From assembly GCF_036077095.1 (NCBI RefSeq), contig NZ_CP107961.1:248001-312000 (forward strand): a stretch of 64,000 nucleotides of DNA, read 5' to 3'. This document shows positions 15,952 to 24,651 of this stretch, piece by piece. The first letter of the stretch is position 1; each line of letters opens with the position of its first letter. A program made the position numbers and the translations under genes. The notes under the pieces are model-generated. The model saw only the letters and a list, made by a program, of their open reading frames with translations, made no database searches and was not told where the DNA came from. This DNA comes from Streptomyces sp. NBC_00376 (lineage in GTDB: Bacteria > Actinomycetota > Actinomycetes > Streptomycetales > Streptomycetaceae).

Positions 15952-17181
15952 TCAGGCTCTCGCCGTGAGCCGCCGTGCGTACTCACGGGCCGAGAGAGCC
16001 GCGGGCAGAACGAAGGGGGTCAGATACACCCCGGTGCACAGCAGCGCCCACCAGAACCGGCCGGTGGCCGGGCCGTCTCCCAGACGGTCGGCGGCCCAGA
16101 CCAGCACCTCCCATGCGAAGGGCGCCAGGAAGAGGGCCGCCCAGGCCGGCGTCACCACGGCCCCGAGGAACCGCACCCAGCGGAACCAGCGCCCGGCCCG
16201 CACATCGGCCGGATGCGCGTCGGCCAGCTCGGCGGCACCGGCGGCGTCCAGCCGGTGGACGGCGCGCCGGAGCATCAGGGTCGAGACCCGCCACAGATTG
16301 CGGCAGCCCAGTGCGTTGACCAGCACCGCGTACAGGTCCGTGCGCAGGAAGACCATGCACTGCCAGAGCATCGCGGTGAGCTTCACGTAGATCCACGTGG
16401 CGAGGACCGCGTCGAGCAGGTCCGGTGCCGCCCACGCGCCGGTGTCGATCAGCAGCCGTACCGCCAGCGGCACGGCGAGCAGCACCGCGTCGAGGGCGAG
16501 ACCGGCGAGCAGCGGCCCGTAGCGCCTGCGCCTCGGTACGGTCCACACCTGGGTCAGGTCGGTCTCGAAGACCAGTAGGAACACCATGCGCCGGTCCATA
16601 CCGAACCGGGCCGGAAGCCCGAGGGAACGGGCCGCACACCAGTGCCCCAGCTCATGGATCGCGGTGGCGGCCGTGGCGAGCGGGATGAGGATCAGGCTGC
16701 CGAGCCCGATGTCGTCCACGACGAACGCGTCGGTGGACGGGTCCGGGAAGAGGCCCGGCCGGAACGCGAACACGGCGAGCGCGAACACCGCGCACGCGGC
16801 GTAACAGCTCCAGGCCACCCGTCCGAAGAAGGGCCGCACGGTCTCCTGCCGGATGCCGCTCAGCCACCGTCGGCCCTGGACGGGGGCCGAGCGGACCGGT
16901 TCGCCCCGCTGCCCCTCGTCGAGGAAGCCGAGCTCGCGCAGGGTGTCGACGAAGGACGGCACATCGACGGGCTGCCCGGTGAACTCCTCGGCCTCGGCGG
17001 CGGCTTCGGCGGTCGTCGCGCCGCGTCGCAGGGCCTCGATGACCACGCCGCCGACCCTCGGGACGGTGATGAACTGCCCGGTCGCGGGGTCGCCCACCAG
17101 GACTTCGTCCTCGCCCTCGGGCACCATGCTCAACGGTCGCAGCCGCACGGTCGTCCCCGCGGTCCCGGACACCTCGGTCAT
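15952..17181 (-). CDS. PqqD-like domain fused to M50 site-2-type membrane peptidase
   Basis: 409 residues. The N-terminal ~110 residues (MVPEGEDEVLVGDPATGQFITVPRVGGVVIEALRRGAT, VPSFVDTLRELGFLDEG) resemble PqqD/RRE winged-helix domains that bind leader peptides. The rest is a polytopic membrane region with the zinc motif HELGH (AIHELGHWCAARSLGL), like peptidase M50 proteins of peptide-modification loci. The ATG at 17181 overlaps the upstream thiF-like stop by four bases (ATGA), so the two are co-translated. Likely role: binding and intramembrane cleavage or export of a small ribosomal peptide. This is inference from domain pairing. Confidence 0.8.
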   Translation of the reverse strand: MTEVSGTAGTTVRLRPLSMVPEGEDEVLVGDPATGQFITVPRVGGVVIEALRRGATTAEAAAEAEEFTGQPVDVPSFVDTLRELGFLDEGQRGEPVRSAPVQGRRWLSGIRQETVRPFFGRVAWSCYAACAVFALAVFAFRPGLFPDPSTDAFVVDDIGLGSLILIPLATAATAIHELGHWCAARSLGLPARFGMDRRMVFLLVFETDLTQVWTVPRRRRYGPLLAGLALDAVLLAVPLAVRLLIDTGAWAAPDLLDAVLATWIYVKLTAMLWQCMVFLRTDLYAVLVNALGCRNLWRVSTLMLRRAVHRLDAAGAAELADAHPADVRAGRWFRWVRFLGAVVTPAWAALFLAPFAWEVLVWAADRLGDGPATGRFWWALLCTGVYLTPFVLPAALSAREYARRLTARA

Positions 17182-18275
17182 GCGGCGGCCACCCGTACCG
17201 GAGCCAGCGCGCACACCGGGCAGTCGGGAACATCGGGGAACGGCACCCGGGTGCCCGCGAGGCCGTCGCGCAGATCGAGGCGGATCCGGGCACCGGCGGC
17301 CAGCGGCTCCTGGAACCCGGTCAGGTAACGCAGGCTCTCCAGCGCGATCAGCGAGCCGACCTGCATGGCCACCGGACCGATGAGCGGGTTGGTGGTCCGC
17401 ATGCCGTACACGATGTCCTCCGCGGCCGCCGACGCGGTGCCCTCCACCGGTCGCTGCGAGAACTCGCACGCCAGGCAGGGGCTCACGCCGGGGTTCACGG
17501 AGATGTACGAGAGCAGCGTGCGGGTGGCACCGCCGGCGACCATCGGCACACCGGCCCGGACGGCGGCCTCGTTCACCCACAGACCGGCGTCGGGGTGTCC
17601 GTCCAGGCCGCCCGCTATCAGATCGATGCCGTCGGTGACGTCGGCGAGGTCCTCGGGACCGGCCACCCATCGGTCGACGGTGCGCACCTCGATGTCCGGG
17701 TCGTACGCCCGCACCCAGGCCCTGGCGCGCTCGACCTTCGAACGGCCGATGTCCTCGTGCCGGTAGAGGAACTGCCGGGCGAAGTTGCGGGATTCGACCC
17801 GGTCGTGGTCCAGCAGCGTCAACCTGCCGACACCGAGACCCGCCAGACACTGCACCAGCGAGGAACCGCCGCCGCCCACGCCGAGCACCAGGACATGCGC
17901 GTCGCGCACCCGCCGCAGGAAATCGGTGCGGTGCCGGTCGAGGCCGGCGAAGGTGCCGAAGAACGCGAGGTTGGAGAAGTGCCGCTCGTCCACCGCCGGA
18001 TCGTCGGTGCGCCTGCCCTCGGCGCGCTCGATCAGCCCCAGGCCGGCCAGCCCCTCGACGCCCTTGCCGAGCTCGTCCTCGGTCACGTCGACGCCCCGGG
18101 CGGCGAGTGCGGCGCGCAGTTCGGGGATGCTCCGCGGTTCATCTCCCAGCGCGGCGAGGAGCGCGCCGATCTTCCCCTCGGGGTCCTCCAGAGTGATCGA
18201 CTCACGGGGGTCGAAGACGATGACCAGGTCCTCTCCCACCACTTGCCAGGAACACTCCTTGAGCGCGACACGCAT
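17178..18275 (-). CDS. E1/ThiF-family adenylating enzyme with N-terminal winged-helix (RRE-like) domain
   Basis: 365 residues from ATG 18275; a GTG at 18305 would add ten. Residues ~1-90 (LKECSWQVVGEDLVIVFDPRESITLEDPEGKIGALLAAL ... LAGLGLIERAEG) look like a leader-binding wing, as in MccB and TOMM proteins. The Rossmann part has VLVLGVGGGGSSLVQCLAGLGVGRLTLLDHD with the R-N-x-x-R-Q block ESRNFARQFLY (ATP binding). Two CxxC pairs (SPCLACEF and DCPVCAL) make the structural zinc site. Such enzymes adenylate a peptide carboxylate. It is the first gene of the module with the M50 gene. Confidence 0.85.
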   Translation of the reverse strand: MRVALKECSWQVVGEDLVIVFDPRESITLEDPEGKIGALLAALGDEPRSIPELRAALAARGVDVTEDELGKGVEGLAGLGLIERAEGRRTDDPAVDERHFSNLAFFGTFAGLDRHRTDFLRRVRDAHVLVLGVGGGGSSLVQCLAGLGVGRLTLLDHDRVESRNFARQFLYRHEDIGRSKVERARAWVRAYDPDIEVRTVDRWVAGPEDLADVTDGIDLIAGGLDGHPDAGLWVNEAAVRAGVPMVAGGATRTLLSYISVNPGVSPCLACEFSQRPVEGTASAAAEDIVYGMRTTNPLIGPVAMQVGSLIALESLRYLTGFQEPLAAGARIRLDLRDGLAGTRVPFPDVPDCPVCALAPVRVAAA

Positions 18276-18430
18276 CAACCACTCGCTTTCGGCCTCAGCA
18301 GACACCGGACGTCCGGGTGTGGCCGAAACCTTGCGGGACGATGCTGAACTCTCGCTTTAACGGCGCTTTTGTTTCGTGTACCGCTTCTGTTCGCGTACCG
18401 CCCCACCCACCTGCTGCCCGTGCGCCGGGT

Positions 18431-21364
18431 TCAGCCCGCCGTCGTCCGCAGCAGCTCGCGCACCACGTCCGCGTCCGGGTGATCCAGCTGGCCGAGGATG
18501 ACGAGGGCGTCGCGCCAGGCCTCCCGGGCGGCCTCCGGGTCGCCGGCCTCGCGGAGGCTCTCGCCGAGGTTGCGCAACGCATCCGCCTCGCCGTAACGGT
18601 TGCCGAACCGGCGGAACCCGTTCCGGCACTGGCGGTAGCTGTCGACGGCCTCGGAGTACTGCCCCATGGCGTGATGGATGAAGCCGAGGGTCTCCCAGAC
18701 GTACGCCGCCCCCAGCAGGGTGCCCCCGGCACGGTGCAGCCGCAGCGCCTCGCGGCAGCGGGCGAGCGCCTTCTCGTGCTCGCCCAGGTGGGTGAGACAC
18801 CAGCCGAGGTTGTTCAGCGCACCGGCCTGCCCGGCCAGGTTGCCGACCGCCCGCTGCAGTTCCAGCACCTGCGCGACGCGGTGGAGGGCGGCGCGGTAGT
18901 CGCCCTGCTGCTCGGACGACCAGGCGAGCGTCCGTAACGTGTCGGCCTGCGCCGTCAGATCGCCCAGACCGCGCTGGAGCTCCAGCGCCCGCAACAGCTC
19001 CTGGTCGGCCTCCGCGTACCGTCTCATACGGATCGCGGCCCGGCCCGACTCGCAGTGGCACAGGGCCGTCCCGGCGCGGTCGCCCTGCTTACGGGCCGCC
19101 ACGATGGCCGTCCGCTGGGAGGTCACCCACTCGTGCCAGCGGCCGCTGAGATGGAGGAAGTCCGCCATGGCGAGCGGGAGTTGCCAGGCATGGCCGTCGA
19201 ATCCGGCCGGGCCCGCCGCGTCCGCGACCGCGAGCAGCACGGCGTGTTCCGACTCGAACCACGCCATCGCCTGCTCGTGATCCTCCGGGCGGTGGGGCAC
19301 GGAGCCGGGCACCGGTGGCGGCAGCGGCACCTCGCTGCGGGCCGGGGCGAGGTGCCCGCGGGCGGCGCGCGCGGAGTGCAGGCAGTGGTCGAGCAGGCGG
19401 TGCAGCGCCGCGGTGCGTCCGTCCTCGGGATCCTCGGCCACCGTCAGATCGGTGGCGTAGGCGCGCAGCAGGTCGTGGAAGGAGTACCGGCCGGGACGGT
19501 GCTCGGTGATCAGATGTACGCGGGCCAGCGCGGTCAGCGCCGCGGCGGCCTCCCGTACGGGCAGACAGGCCAGCGCCGCCACCGCGGGCGCTGCGACATC
19601 CCGGCCGGGGTGCAGCCCGAGCAGCCGGAACACCCGGGCCGTGCCGGAGTCCAGCCGGCGGTACGACCACGAGAACACCGCCCGTACGCTGCTCACCCCC
19701 TCACCGGCATCCAGCGCTTCCAACCGCCCCCTGACGTCGCGTAGTTCGGCCACCACGGCGCTCAGCGGGAACCCGGGCCGGCCGGCGGCGCGGGCGGCGG
19801 TCACGGCCAGCGCCAGCGGCAGGCGGGCGCACAGGTCGATCAGCTCGGTCACCGGCTCCGGCTCCGCGGCCACCCGGTCCGTACCGAGCCGGGCGGCCAG
19901 CAGTTCGCGCGCCTCCTCCCGGGGCAGCACGTCGAGGGAGAGCAACAGGGCGCCGTCGGTGACGGCGAGACCGGCCAGCTGGCTGCGGCTGGTGACGACC
20001 ACGGCGCAGCCGGCGCTGCCCGGCAGCAGCGGGCGGACCTGGGCGGCGTCGGCGGCGTTGTCGAGTACGAACAGCAGGCGGCGACCGGCGGTCTCGGTGC
20101 GCAGCAGCGCCGCCCGCGCCTCCAGCGCGTCCGGGATCCGCTCCGGCGCCACCGACAGCGCTTCCAGGAAGCCGCGGATCGCCTCGCCGGGCGGCATCGG
20201 CCCGGTGGCGGGGGCGAAACCGTGCAGGTTCACGTACAGCTGGCCGTCCGGGAAGTGCGGCGCCGCGCGGTGCGCCCAGTGCAGCGCCAGGGTGGTCTTC
20301 CCCGCGCCCGCGGTGCCGGCGATCACGCAGACGGCCGGGCCCGGCCCGGCGGACGCGTCACCGGGCAGCCCGTCCAGCAGTCGCAGCTCGCCCCGGCGCC
20401 CGGCGAACCCGCCGACGGCGGCGGGCAGTTGGCGTGGTGCGGTCGACGGATGCCCGTCCTGGGCGGCTCCCTCGGACGGCTGCGACTCGGGCCGGTGCCG
20501 GCGCCGGGCCCCGCGCTCGGGTCGGTTCCCGGCTCCGGCCCCGGCCTTGGCCTCGGTCCCGGTCTCAGCCTCAGCCTTGGCCTCAGCCTCAAGTTCAGGT
20601 TCAGGTTCAGGGAGGTCGAGCCGGGGGTCGCCACGCAGCATGCGCAGTTGCAGATCGCACAGCGGGGTGGACGGCTCGATGCTCAGCTCGCCGGCCAGCA
20701 GCCGGTGCACCTCCCGGTAGGCGTCGAGCGCCTCCGCCTGCCGCCCCGACCGGTACAGCGCCAGCATCAGCTGACCCCACAACCCCTCCCGGAGCGGGTG
20801 CTCACGCACCGACTGCCGCAGCTCCGGCACCAGCGCGGCGTGCCGGCCGCAGGCCAGGTCGGCTTCGACGCGGGACTGAAGGACGTCGAGCCGCTGCTCG
20901 GCCAGCCGCGCGGCCTCCGCCTCGACCAGCGGCCCGGTCGGCACATCGGCGAGCGCGGGGCCGCGCCACAGCGCGAGCGCCTGGGCCAGCAGACCCGCCG
21001 CCCGTTCCGCATCGCCGACCGCGAGCGCCGCCCGGCCCGAGTCGCCGAGCCGAGTGAAGGCGGCGGCGTCCACATCGTCCTCGCCGGCCAGCACCATCTG
21101 GTAGCCGGGCGGCCGGGTTACCAGCAACCGGCCCTGCCGGTCCCCGAGTTCACGGCGCAGCCGCATCACGTACTGCTGAATCAGATTGGTGGCGGCCTTG
21201 GGTTCGCGCTCACCCCACAGCTCCGCCCCCAGCCGGTCCGCCGGCACGGGGACATCGCGCTGCACCAGCAGGGTGGCGAGCAGCGCGCGGGGCTTGGCGG
21301 CGGAGATCCCCCGCCAGTGGGTGCCGTCGAACACTTCGAGCGGCCCGAGGATCCGAAAGCGCAT
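18431..21364 (-). CDS. SARP family regulator (AfsR-like, OmpR-BTAD-NB-ARC-TPR)
   Basis: 977 residues from ATG 21364. Order: winged helix (1-95, SAAKPRALLATLLVQ), BTAD (97-245), a tandem Glu/Ala linker at 251-280 (EPEPELEAEAKAEAETG), NB-ARC ATPase with Walker A GTAGAGKT (350-357) and LLFVLDN, then TPRs to the C-terminus. SARPs activate secondary-metabolite genes by binding direct heptamer repeats. It lies upstream of, and codirectional with, the ThiF/M50/peptide module (155-base gap), so that module is the nearest candidate target. Codon 810 is TTA (18935-18937), implying bldA control. Confidence 0.92.
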   Translation of the reverse strand: MRFRILGPLEVFDGTHWRGISAAKPRALLATLLVQRDVPVPADRLGAELWGEREPKAATNLIQQYVMRLRRELGDRQGRLLVTRPPGYQMVLAGEDDVDAAAFTRLGDSGRAALAVGDAERAAGLLAQALALWRGPALADVPTGPLVEAEAARLAEQRLDVLQSRVEADLACGRHAALVPELRQSVREHPLREGLWGQLMLALYRSGRQAEALDAYREVHRLLAGELSIEPSTPLCDLQLRMLRGDPRLDLPEPEPELEAEAKAEAETGTEAKAGAGAGNRPERGARRRHRPESQPSEGAAQDGHPSTAPRQLPAAVGGFAGRRGELRLLDGLPGDASAGPGPAVCVIAGTAGAGKTTLALHWAHRAAPHFPDGQLYVNLHGFAPATGPMPPGEAIRGFLEALSVAPERIPDALEARAALLRTETAGRRLLFVLDNAADAAQVRPLLPGSAGCAVVVTSRSQLAGLAVTDGALLLSLDVLPREEARELLAARLGTDRVAAEPEPVTELIDLCARLPLALAVTAARAAGRPGFPLSAVVAELRDVRGRLEALDAGEGVSSVRAVFSWSYRRLDSGTARVFRLLGLHPGRDVAAPAVAALACLPVREAAAALTALARVHLITEHRPGRYSFHDLLRAYATDLTVAEDPEDGRTAALHRLLDHCLHSARAARGHLAPARSEVPLPPPVPGSVPHRPEDHEQAMAWFESEHAVLLAVADAAGPAGFDGHAWQLPLAMADFLHLSGRWHEWVTSQRTAIVAARKQGDRAGTALCHCESGRAAIRMRRYAEADQELLRALELQRGLGDLTAQADTLRTLAWSSEQQGDYRAALHRVAQVLELQRAVGNLAGQAGALNNLGWCLTHLGEHEKALARCREALRLHRAGGTLLGAAYVWETLGFIHHAMGQYSEAVDSYRQCRNGFRRFGNRYGEADALRNLGESLREAGDPEAAREAWRDALVILGQLDHPDADVVRELLRTTAG

Positions 21365-21471
21365 CGCACCCCCCGTGCTCTGGACCTGTGGCAGGTGATC
21401 CTGCCACTGGCGGGGGCAGGTGGCCAGCCCCTTCCCGACGCGTGGACCAGTGGACGGCACGGGACGACACG

Positions 21472-21505
21472 GGCAGGGGCCCGGACAGCCGTCCGGGCCC
21501 CTGCC
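21472..21505 (-). terminator. Strong hairpin after the lectin gene
   Basis: Perfect 15-bp stem (GGCAGGGGCCCGGAC with its complement) and an AGCC loop, 17 bases beyond the stop of the minus-strand lectin gene. It has no T tract, as is normal in Streptomyces. Confidence 0.7.
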
Positions 21506-21521
21506 GTACGCGGAACGCCGC

Positions 21522-21992
21522 TCAGTCGCCGGTGTTGGTGGCCCAGACGGGGCGGTTCGCGCTGTCGTAGACGACGACGTTGCCGTCGTCCTGGACGGCA
21601 AGGTACCGGCCCTTGTGCCAGGTGCCGGCGGCCCAGAGCGGATTGCCGGACCGGTTGTAGACGACGAGGTTGCCGTCCTCCTGCATGACCAGGCGGTCGG
21701 CGTTGGGGTAGACGCCCGGGGCCTGCCAGACGGGACGGCCGTCCTTGTAGACGACGACGTTGCCGTCGCTCTGGACACGCAGGATGGTACGGCCGTTGCC
21801 GGAGGTCCAGGCCTGGTTCCTGAAGAGGGTGGCGGGCGGGTAGAAGTGGGCGTCGCTCCGCAGCGCGTGGGTCTGCGTGCTCCGGACGGCATGGCCGGTT
21901 CCCACGGCGTCAGCGGCGGGAACGGCGGCCAGGACGGGCAGGGCTGCGAGGGCGAGCGCGGGAAGTCCGCGCCGCACGAGGTTCTTGATCAC
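21522..21992 (-). CDS. Secreted bulb-type (B-) lectin domain protein
   Basis: 156 residues from GTG 21992. A signal peptide (VIKNLVRRGLPALALAALPVLAAVPAADA) precedes a B-lectin/D-mannose-binding domain with three QxDxNxVxY-like repeats: VQSDGNVVVYKDG, MQEDGNLVVYNRSG and VQDDGNVVVYDSA. These are the classical mannose-binding triplets. The protein is small and has no enzymatic partner domain, so it probably acts as an extracellular carbohydrate-binding protein or bacteriocin-like lectin. It is independent of the SARP gene, from which it is separated by a terminator. Confidence 0.88.
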   Translation of the reverse strand: MIKNLVRRGLPALALAALPVLAAVPAADAVGTGHAVRSTQTHALRSDAHFYPPATLFRNQAWTSGNGRTILRVQSDGNVVVYKDGRPVWQAPGVYPNADRLVMQEDGNLVVYNRSGNPLWAAGTWHKGRYLAVQDDGNVVVYDSANRPVWATNTGD

Positions 21993-22155
21993 AACCCCGG
22001 TTTTAGGCAGCCCGCAGTGCCCGCGCCAGCCCCGCGGCCCTGAACCCACCCGGACGGCCCAGCGACTTCATTGCTGAAACGACACTGCTTACGCCGGACG
22101 CGCGGCGCCCGCACGTGTCGAGCTGGACATGAAGGCGAGCTGGACAATGGATCTC

Positions 22156-22740
22156 ATGAACGCATCGCCCACGCTGTCCGCCACTGAGATCATCACGGAT
22201 CGCCTCCGGCTGCGAAAAGCGCACGACGCCGACATCGACGGCCTCATCGAGCTCCAGACCGATCCACAACTCCGTGAGCACCTCGGTGGCCCGCGGCCCC
22301 GTAGCGTCGTCGAGCAGTACTTCGACGCGCACGGCATCGGTGCCATCGCGGGCAGACCCGGTACCTACGTCATCGCCGACAAGGAAACCGACCGGTTCAT
22401 CGGGACACTCGCGCTCGACCGCCGCTCCGCCGACCTGCCCGGACACGTCACCGAGGAAGGCGGGGAGCTGGAGCTGAGCTATCTGCTCCGGCGCGGAAGC
22501 TGGGGCGCGGGTCTGGCATTCGAGGCCGCCACGGCTGTGTTGCGCGCCGCCGCCGGCGAACTGCCCGACCAGCCGGTCCTGGTGGTGACTCAGACGGCCA
22601 ACGAGCGTTCCCTCAAGCTCGCCACCCGTCTCGGCTTCCAGTACAGGGGAACCTTCGAGGCGCATGACGCGGAGCAGACCCTCGCAGTGGTCGACCTGCA
22701 CTCGTTCAAGTCCCGGTCTCCGCTGTCCGGCCCACGCTGA
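22156..22740 (+). CDS. GNAT family N-acetyltransferase
   Basis: About 194 residues from ATG 22156 (ATG 22147 is also in frame). RimJ/RimL-type pattern: IITDRLRLRKAHDADIDGLIEL, then ELSYLLRRGSWGAGLAFEAATAVL (acetyl-CoA loop) and VTQTANERSLKLATRLGFQYRGTFEAH. The substrate, probably a protein N-terminus or small amine, cannot be told. The stop codon is followed at once by a hexanucleotide repeat. Confidence 0.88.
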   Translation: MNASPTLSATEIITDRLRLRKAHDADIDGLIELQTDPQLREHLGGPRPRSVVEQYFDAHGIGAIAGRPGTYVIADKETDRFIGTLALDRRSADLPGHVTEEGGELELSYLLRRGSWGAGLAFEAATAVLRAAAGELPDQPVLVVTQTANERSLKLATRLGFQYRGTFEAHDAEQTLAVVDLHSFKSRSPLSGPR

Positions 22741-22741
22741 A

Positions 22742-22783
<42 letters not shown>

Positions 22784-22885
22784 GCAGTCAGTACGACACG
22801 GGTGCGCGGATGATCGGGCAGGTCATGCAGTGGCTACCGCCCCGCCGCGGCCCAGTTCGGCGCCGACGATGGTGATGACCTCCAC

Positions 22886-22999
22886 GCCGCCTCGAACTTC
22901 TCGGCGATCCAGGCGAGTTGGCCGACCGGCGAGTCGTGCAGTCCGTGGGCGACGGTCTGCGGGCGGGTGGACTGGTCGACCACGTGCGGCTCGCGGAGC
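22886..22999 (-). pseudogene. Epoxide hydrolase C-terminal fragment
   Basis: Translating the minus strand gives TRPQTVAHGLHDSPVGQLAWIAEKF, the conserved cap/core block of alpha/beta epoxide hydrolases (usually PQTLAYGLxDSPVGQLAWIxEKF). Only ~38 residues survive, with no catalytic nucleophile or histidine. It abuts the stop of the intact hydrolase at 23001, on the same strand. It is a relic rather than a gene. Confidence 0.7.
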
Positions 23000-23000
23000 G

Positions 23001-23840
23001 CTACGCCCGTTCCGCACGCGCCGACTGAGGAGGGGCCGCTGCCAGGACCTCCGAAAGGAACCCCTGGAGTACCTGCCGCAGGACGTCGGGCTGCTCCAGA
23101 TGGACATCGTGTCCCGTCCCCGGGATGCTCACGGCGACAGTATGCGGCCGTTGCCGGAACATGCCGTCGGCCTCCTGCGGCGTGATGATTCCGGACTGGC
23201 CGAGGACGGTCAGGGTCGGGCATGCGACGCCTGCCCATTCGTCCCAGTAGGAACGCCGGACGTTCTCGGCCAGGGAGCCGACCATCACATCGCGGTCGAA
23301 GCGCGGCCACCATCCACCGTCGCGTTCCTCGAGCCCGGATGCCCAGCCCTCGCCGACCGGTCCGCCGCCGAGGAACCGTACGGCTGCCTGCCTCGTGGGA
23401 AAGGGTGTCGGCCAGGTGTCGAGCCATCTGCCGATCTCGGCGGGAACCTTCGGCCCCGCCCCGCCGGGCCCGGCCTCGACGAGTACGAGCGCGCGGATCA
23501 GGCCGGGGTGCGCGGCAGCGGTGAGCATGGCGGTGTGGCCACCGAGCGACTGCCCCATCAGAACCGGCTGCCGGAGGGCCAGTTGATCGATGACCGCGAC
23601 GGCATCCGCTACGTAGGCGGCGCGGGAGACGTCGCTCGGGTGGCGTTCGCTGGCGCCGTGGCCTCGTTGGTCGACGGCGATGACCCGGTACCGAGGACTC
23701 AGGGCACGGGCCAGGACGTCCCATTCGCCCGCGTGGCCGGCCAGACCGTGCAGAAGGACGAGAGGGTGTCCGGTCCCGCCCCAGTCGCGGCAGGAGATGC
23801 GGACATCCTCGCGTACGACGGTGCGTTCGGACCAGTTCAT
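23001..23840 (-). CDS. Alpha/beta hydrolase
   Basis: 279 residues from ATG 23840 with GGGAGAAG upstream. The fold is complete: HGLAGHAGEWDVL (oxyanion HG), VIAVDQRGHGASE, the nucleophile elbow MGQSLGGHTAML, TVLGQSGIITPQEADG (acid) and IPGTGHDVHLEQ (His). It is a cytosolic esterase/lactonase-type enzyme of unknown substrate. It follows the TetR gene at 23888-24496 by 47 bases on the same strand and is presumably its operon partner. Confidence 0.88.
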   Translation of the reverse strand: MNWSERTVVREDVRISCRDWGGTGHPLVLLHGLAGHAGEWDVLARALSPRYRVIAVDQRGHGASERHPSDVSRAAYVADAVAVIDQLALRQPVLMGQSLGGHTAMLTAAAHPGLIRALVLVEAGPGGAGPKVPAEIGRWLDTWPTPFPTRQAAVRFLGGGPVGEGWASGLEERDGGWWPRFDRDVMVGSLAENVRRSYWDEWAGVACPTLTVLGQSGIITPQEADGMFRQRPHTVAVSIPGTGHDVHLEQPDVLRQVLQGFLSEVLAAAPPQSARAERA

Positions 23841-23887
23841 GTGTCTTCTCCCGGTTCGCAGACGGTCGGGCCAGGCGCTCCGCCGGA

Positions 23888-24496
23888 TCAGCGGTGGGCG
23901 GCGAGGAAGGCGCGGACGCCGGCGGCGGCGTAGTGGTCGAGGTCTCCCTCGGTGTGCTGGGCACTGCCGTGGAACATGGCCTTGTTCACGGGGATCCACA
24001 GCAACAGACCGGCGAAGTGATGGGCCGCCAGCATCGTGTCGTCGGTCCGGAGCAGACCCTCGTCGGCGAGATGCCGGAAGGTTTCCGACAGGGTGACCAG
24101 GACCCTTTCGAAGCCCTGCTCGTACCAGGCGGCACCCAGCTCGGGGAAGGCATCGGCATTGGCGATGATCAGACGTCGCAGCTGAAGGACCTGGGGCCGG
24201 GTGAGGGCGGCCAGGAACTGGCGGGCGAACCGGGTCAGGTTCTCTTCCAGGGCATCGGCGTCCGCGGGGACGGCGGCCACCAGGTCGATCATGCCGTCGA
24301 TGCGATCGGTGGTGGCCAGGACGATCTCGGAGAACAGCTTCTCCTTGTCCGCGAAGTGCTTGTAGACCGTCTGCTTGGACACCGCGGCCAGTTTCGCGAT
24401 GTCGTCCATGCTCGTTCCCGAGTAGCCCTTGCTCAGAAACACCGTGGTCGCGGCCTCCAGGATCGCCTGGTGCTTGCGCGCTGAACGGTTGTCCAT
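23888..24496 (-). CDS. TetR family regulator
   Basis: 202 residues from ATG 24496 (MDNRSARKHQ). HTH: AILEAATTVFLSKGYSGTSMDDIAKLAAVSKQTVYKHFADKEKLFSEIV. The C-terminus (LRRLIIANADAFPELGAAWYEQGFERVL ... FAGLLLWIPVNKAMF) is of the TetR_C_7/AefR type. It is divergent from the hydrolase at 24652; the intergenic palindrome at 24538-24560 is its likely operator, controlling both directions. Confidence 0.92.
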   Translation of the reverse strand: MDNRSARKHQAILEAATTVFLSKGYSGTSMDDIAKLAAVSKQTVYKHFADKEKLFSEIVLATTDRIDGMIDLVAAVPADADALEENLTRFARQFLAALTRPQVLQLRRLIIANADAFPELGAAWYEQGFERVLVTLSETFRHLADEGLLRTDDTMLAAHHFAGLLLWIPVNKAMFHGSAQHTEGDLDHYAAAGVRAFLAAHR

Positions 24497-24537
24497 TGCC
24501 AACAACTCCCTTCCTGTCTCGGTTCGCCCCCACCGAA

Positions 24538-24576
24538 GAGTACTGGACTGACCAGTACTCATGTGGGTACTGTACC
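24538..24576. promoter_or_regulatory. Double TetR operator (GAGTACTGG...CCAGTACTC and GGTACTGTACC)
   Basis: A perfect 9-bp inverted repeat with 5-base spacer spans 24538-24560; a second shorter palindrome GGTAC-T-GTACC follows at 24566-24576. Both share the GTACTG/CAGTAC core. They lie between the TetR (start 24496) and the divergent hydrolase (24652), a textbook position for mutual repression. Confidence 0.75.
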
Positions 24577-24651
24577 GTCCAGTTCCGAAAGCGCCGGGGA
24601 TTCCCTTCCCGGTGCGTGTGCACTGTGTATGAAGAGAATTGGGGATCTCGC

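Noticed and set aside
20222..21688. Large plus-strand frames antisense to the SARP
   Set aside because: Composition artefact of high GC third positions; no motif or ribosome site.
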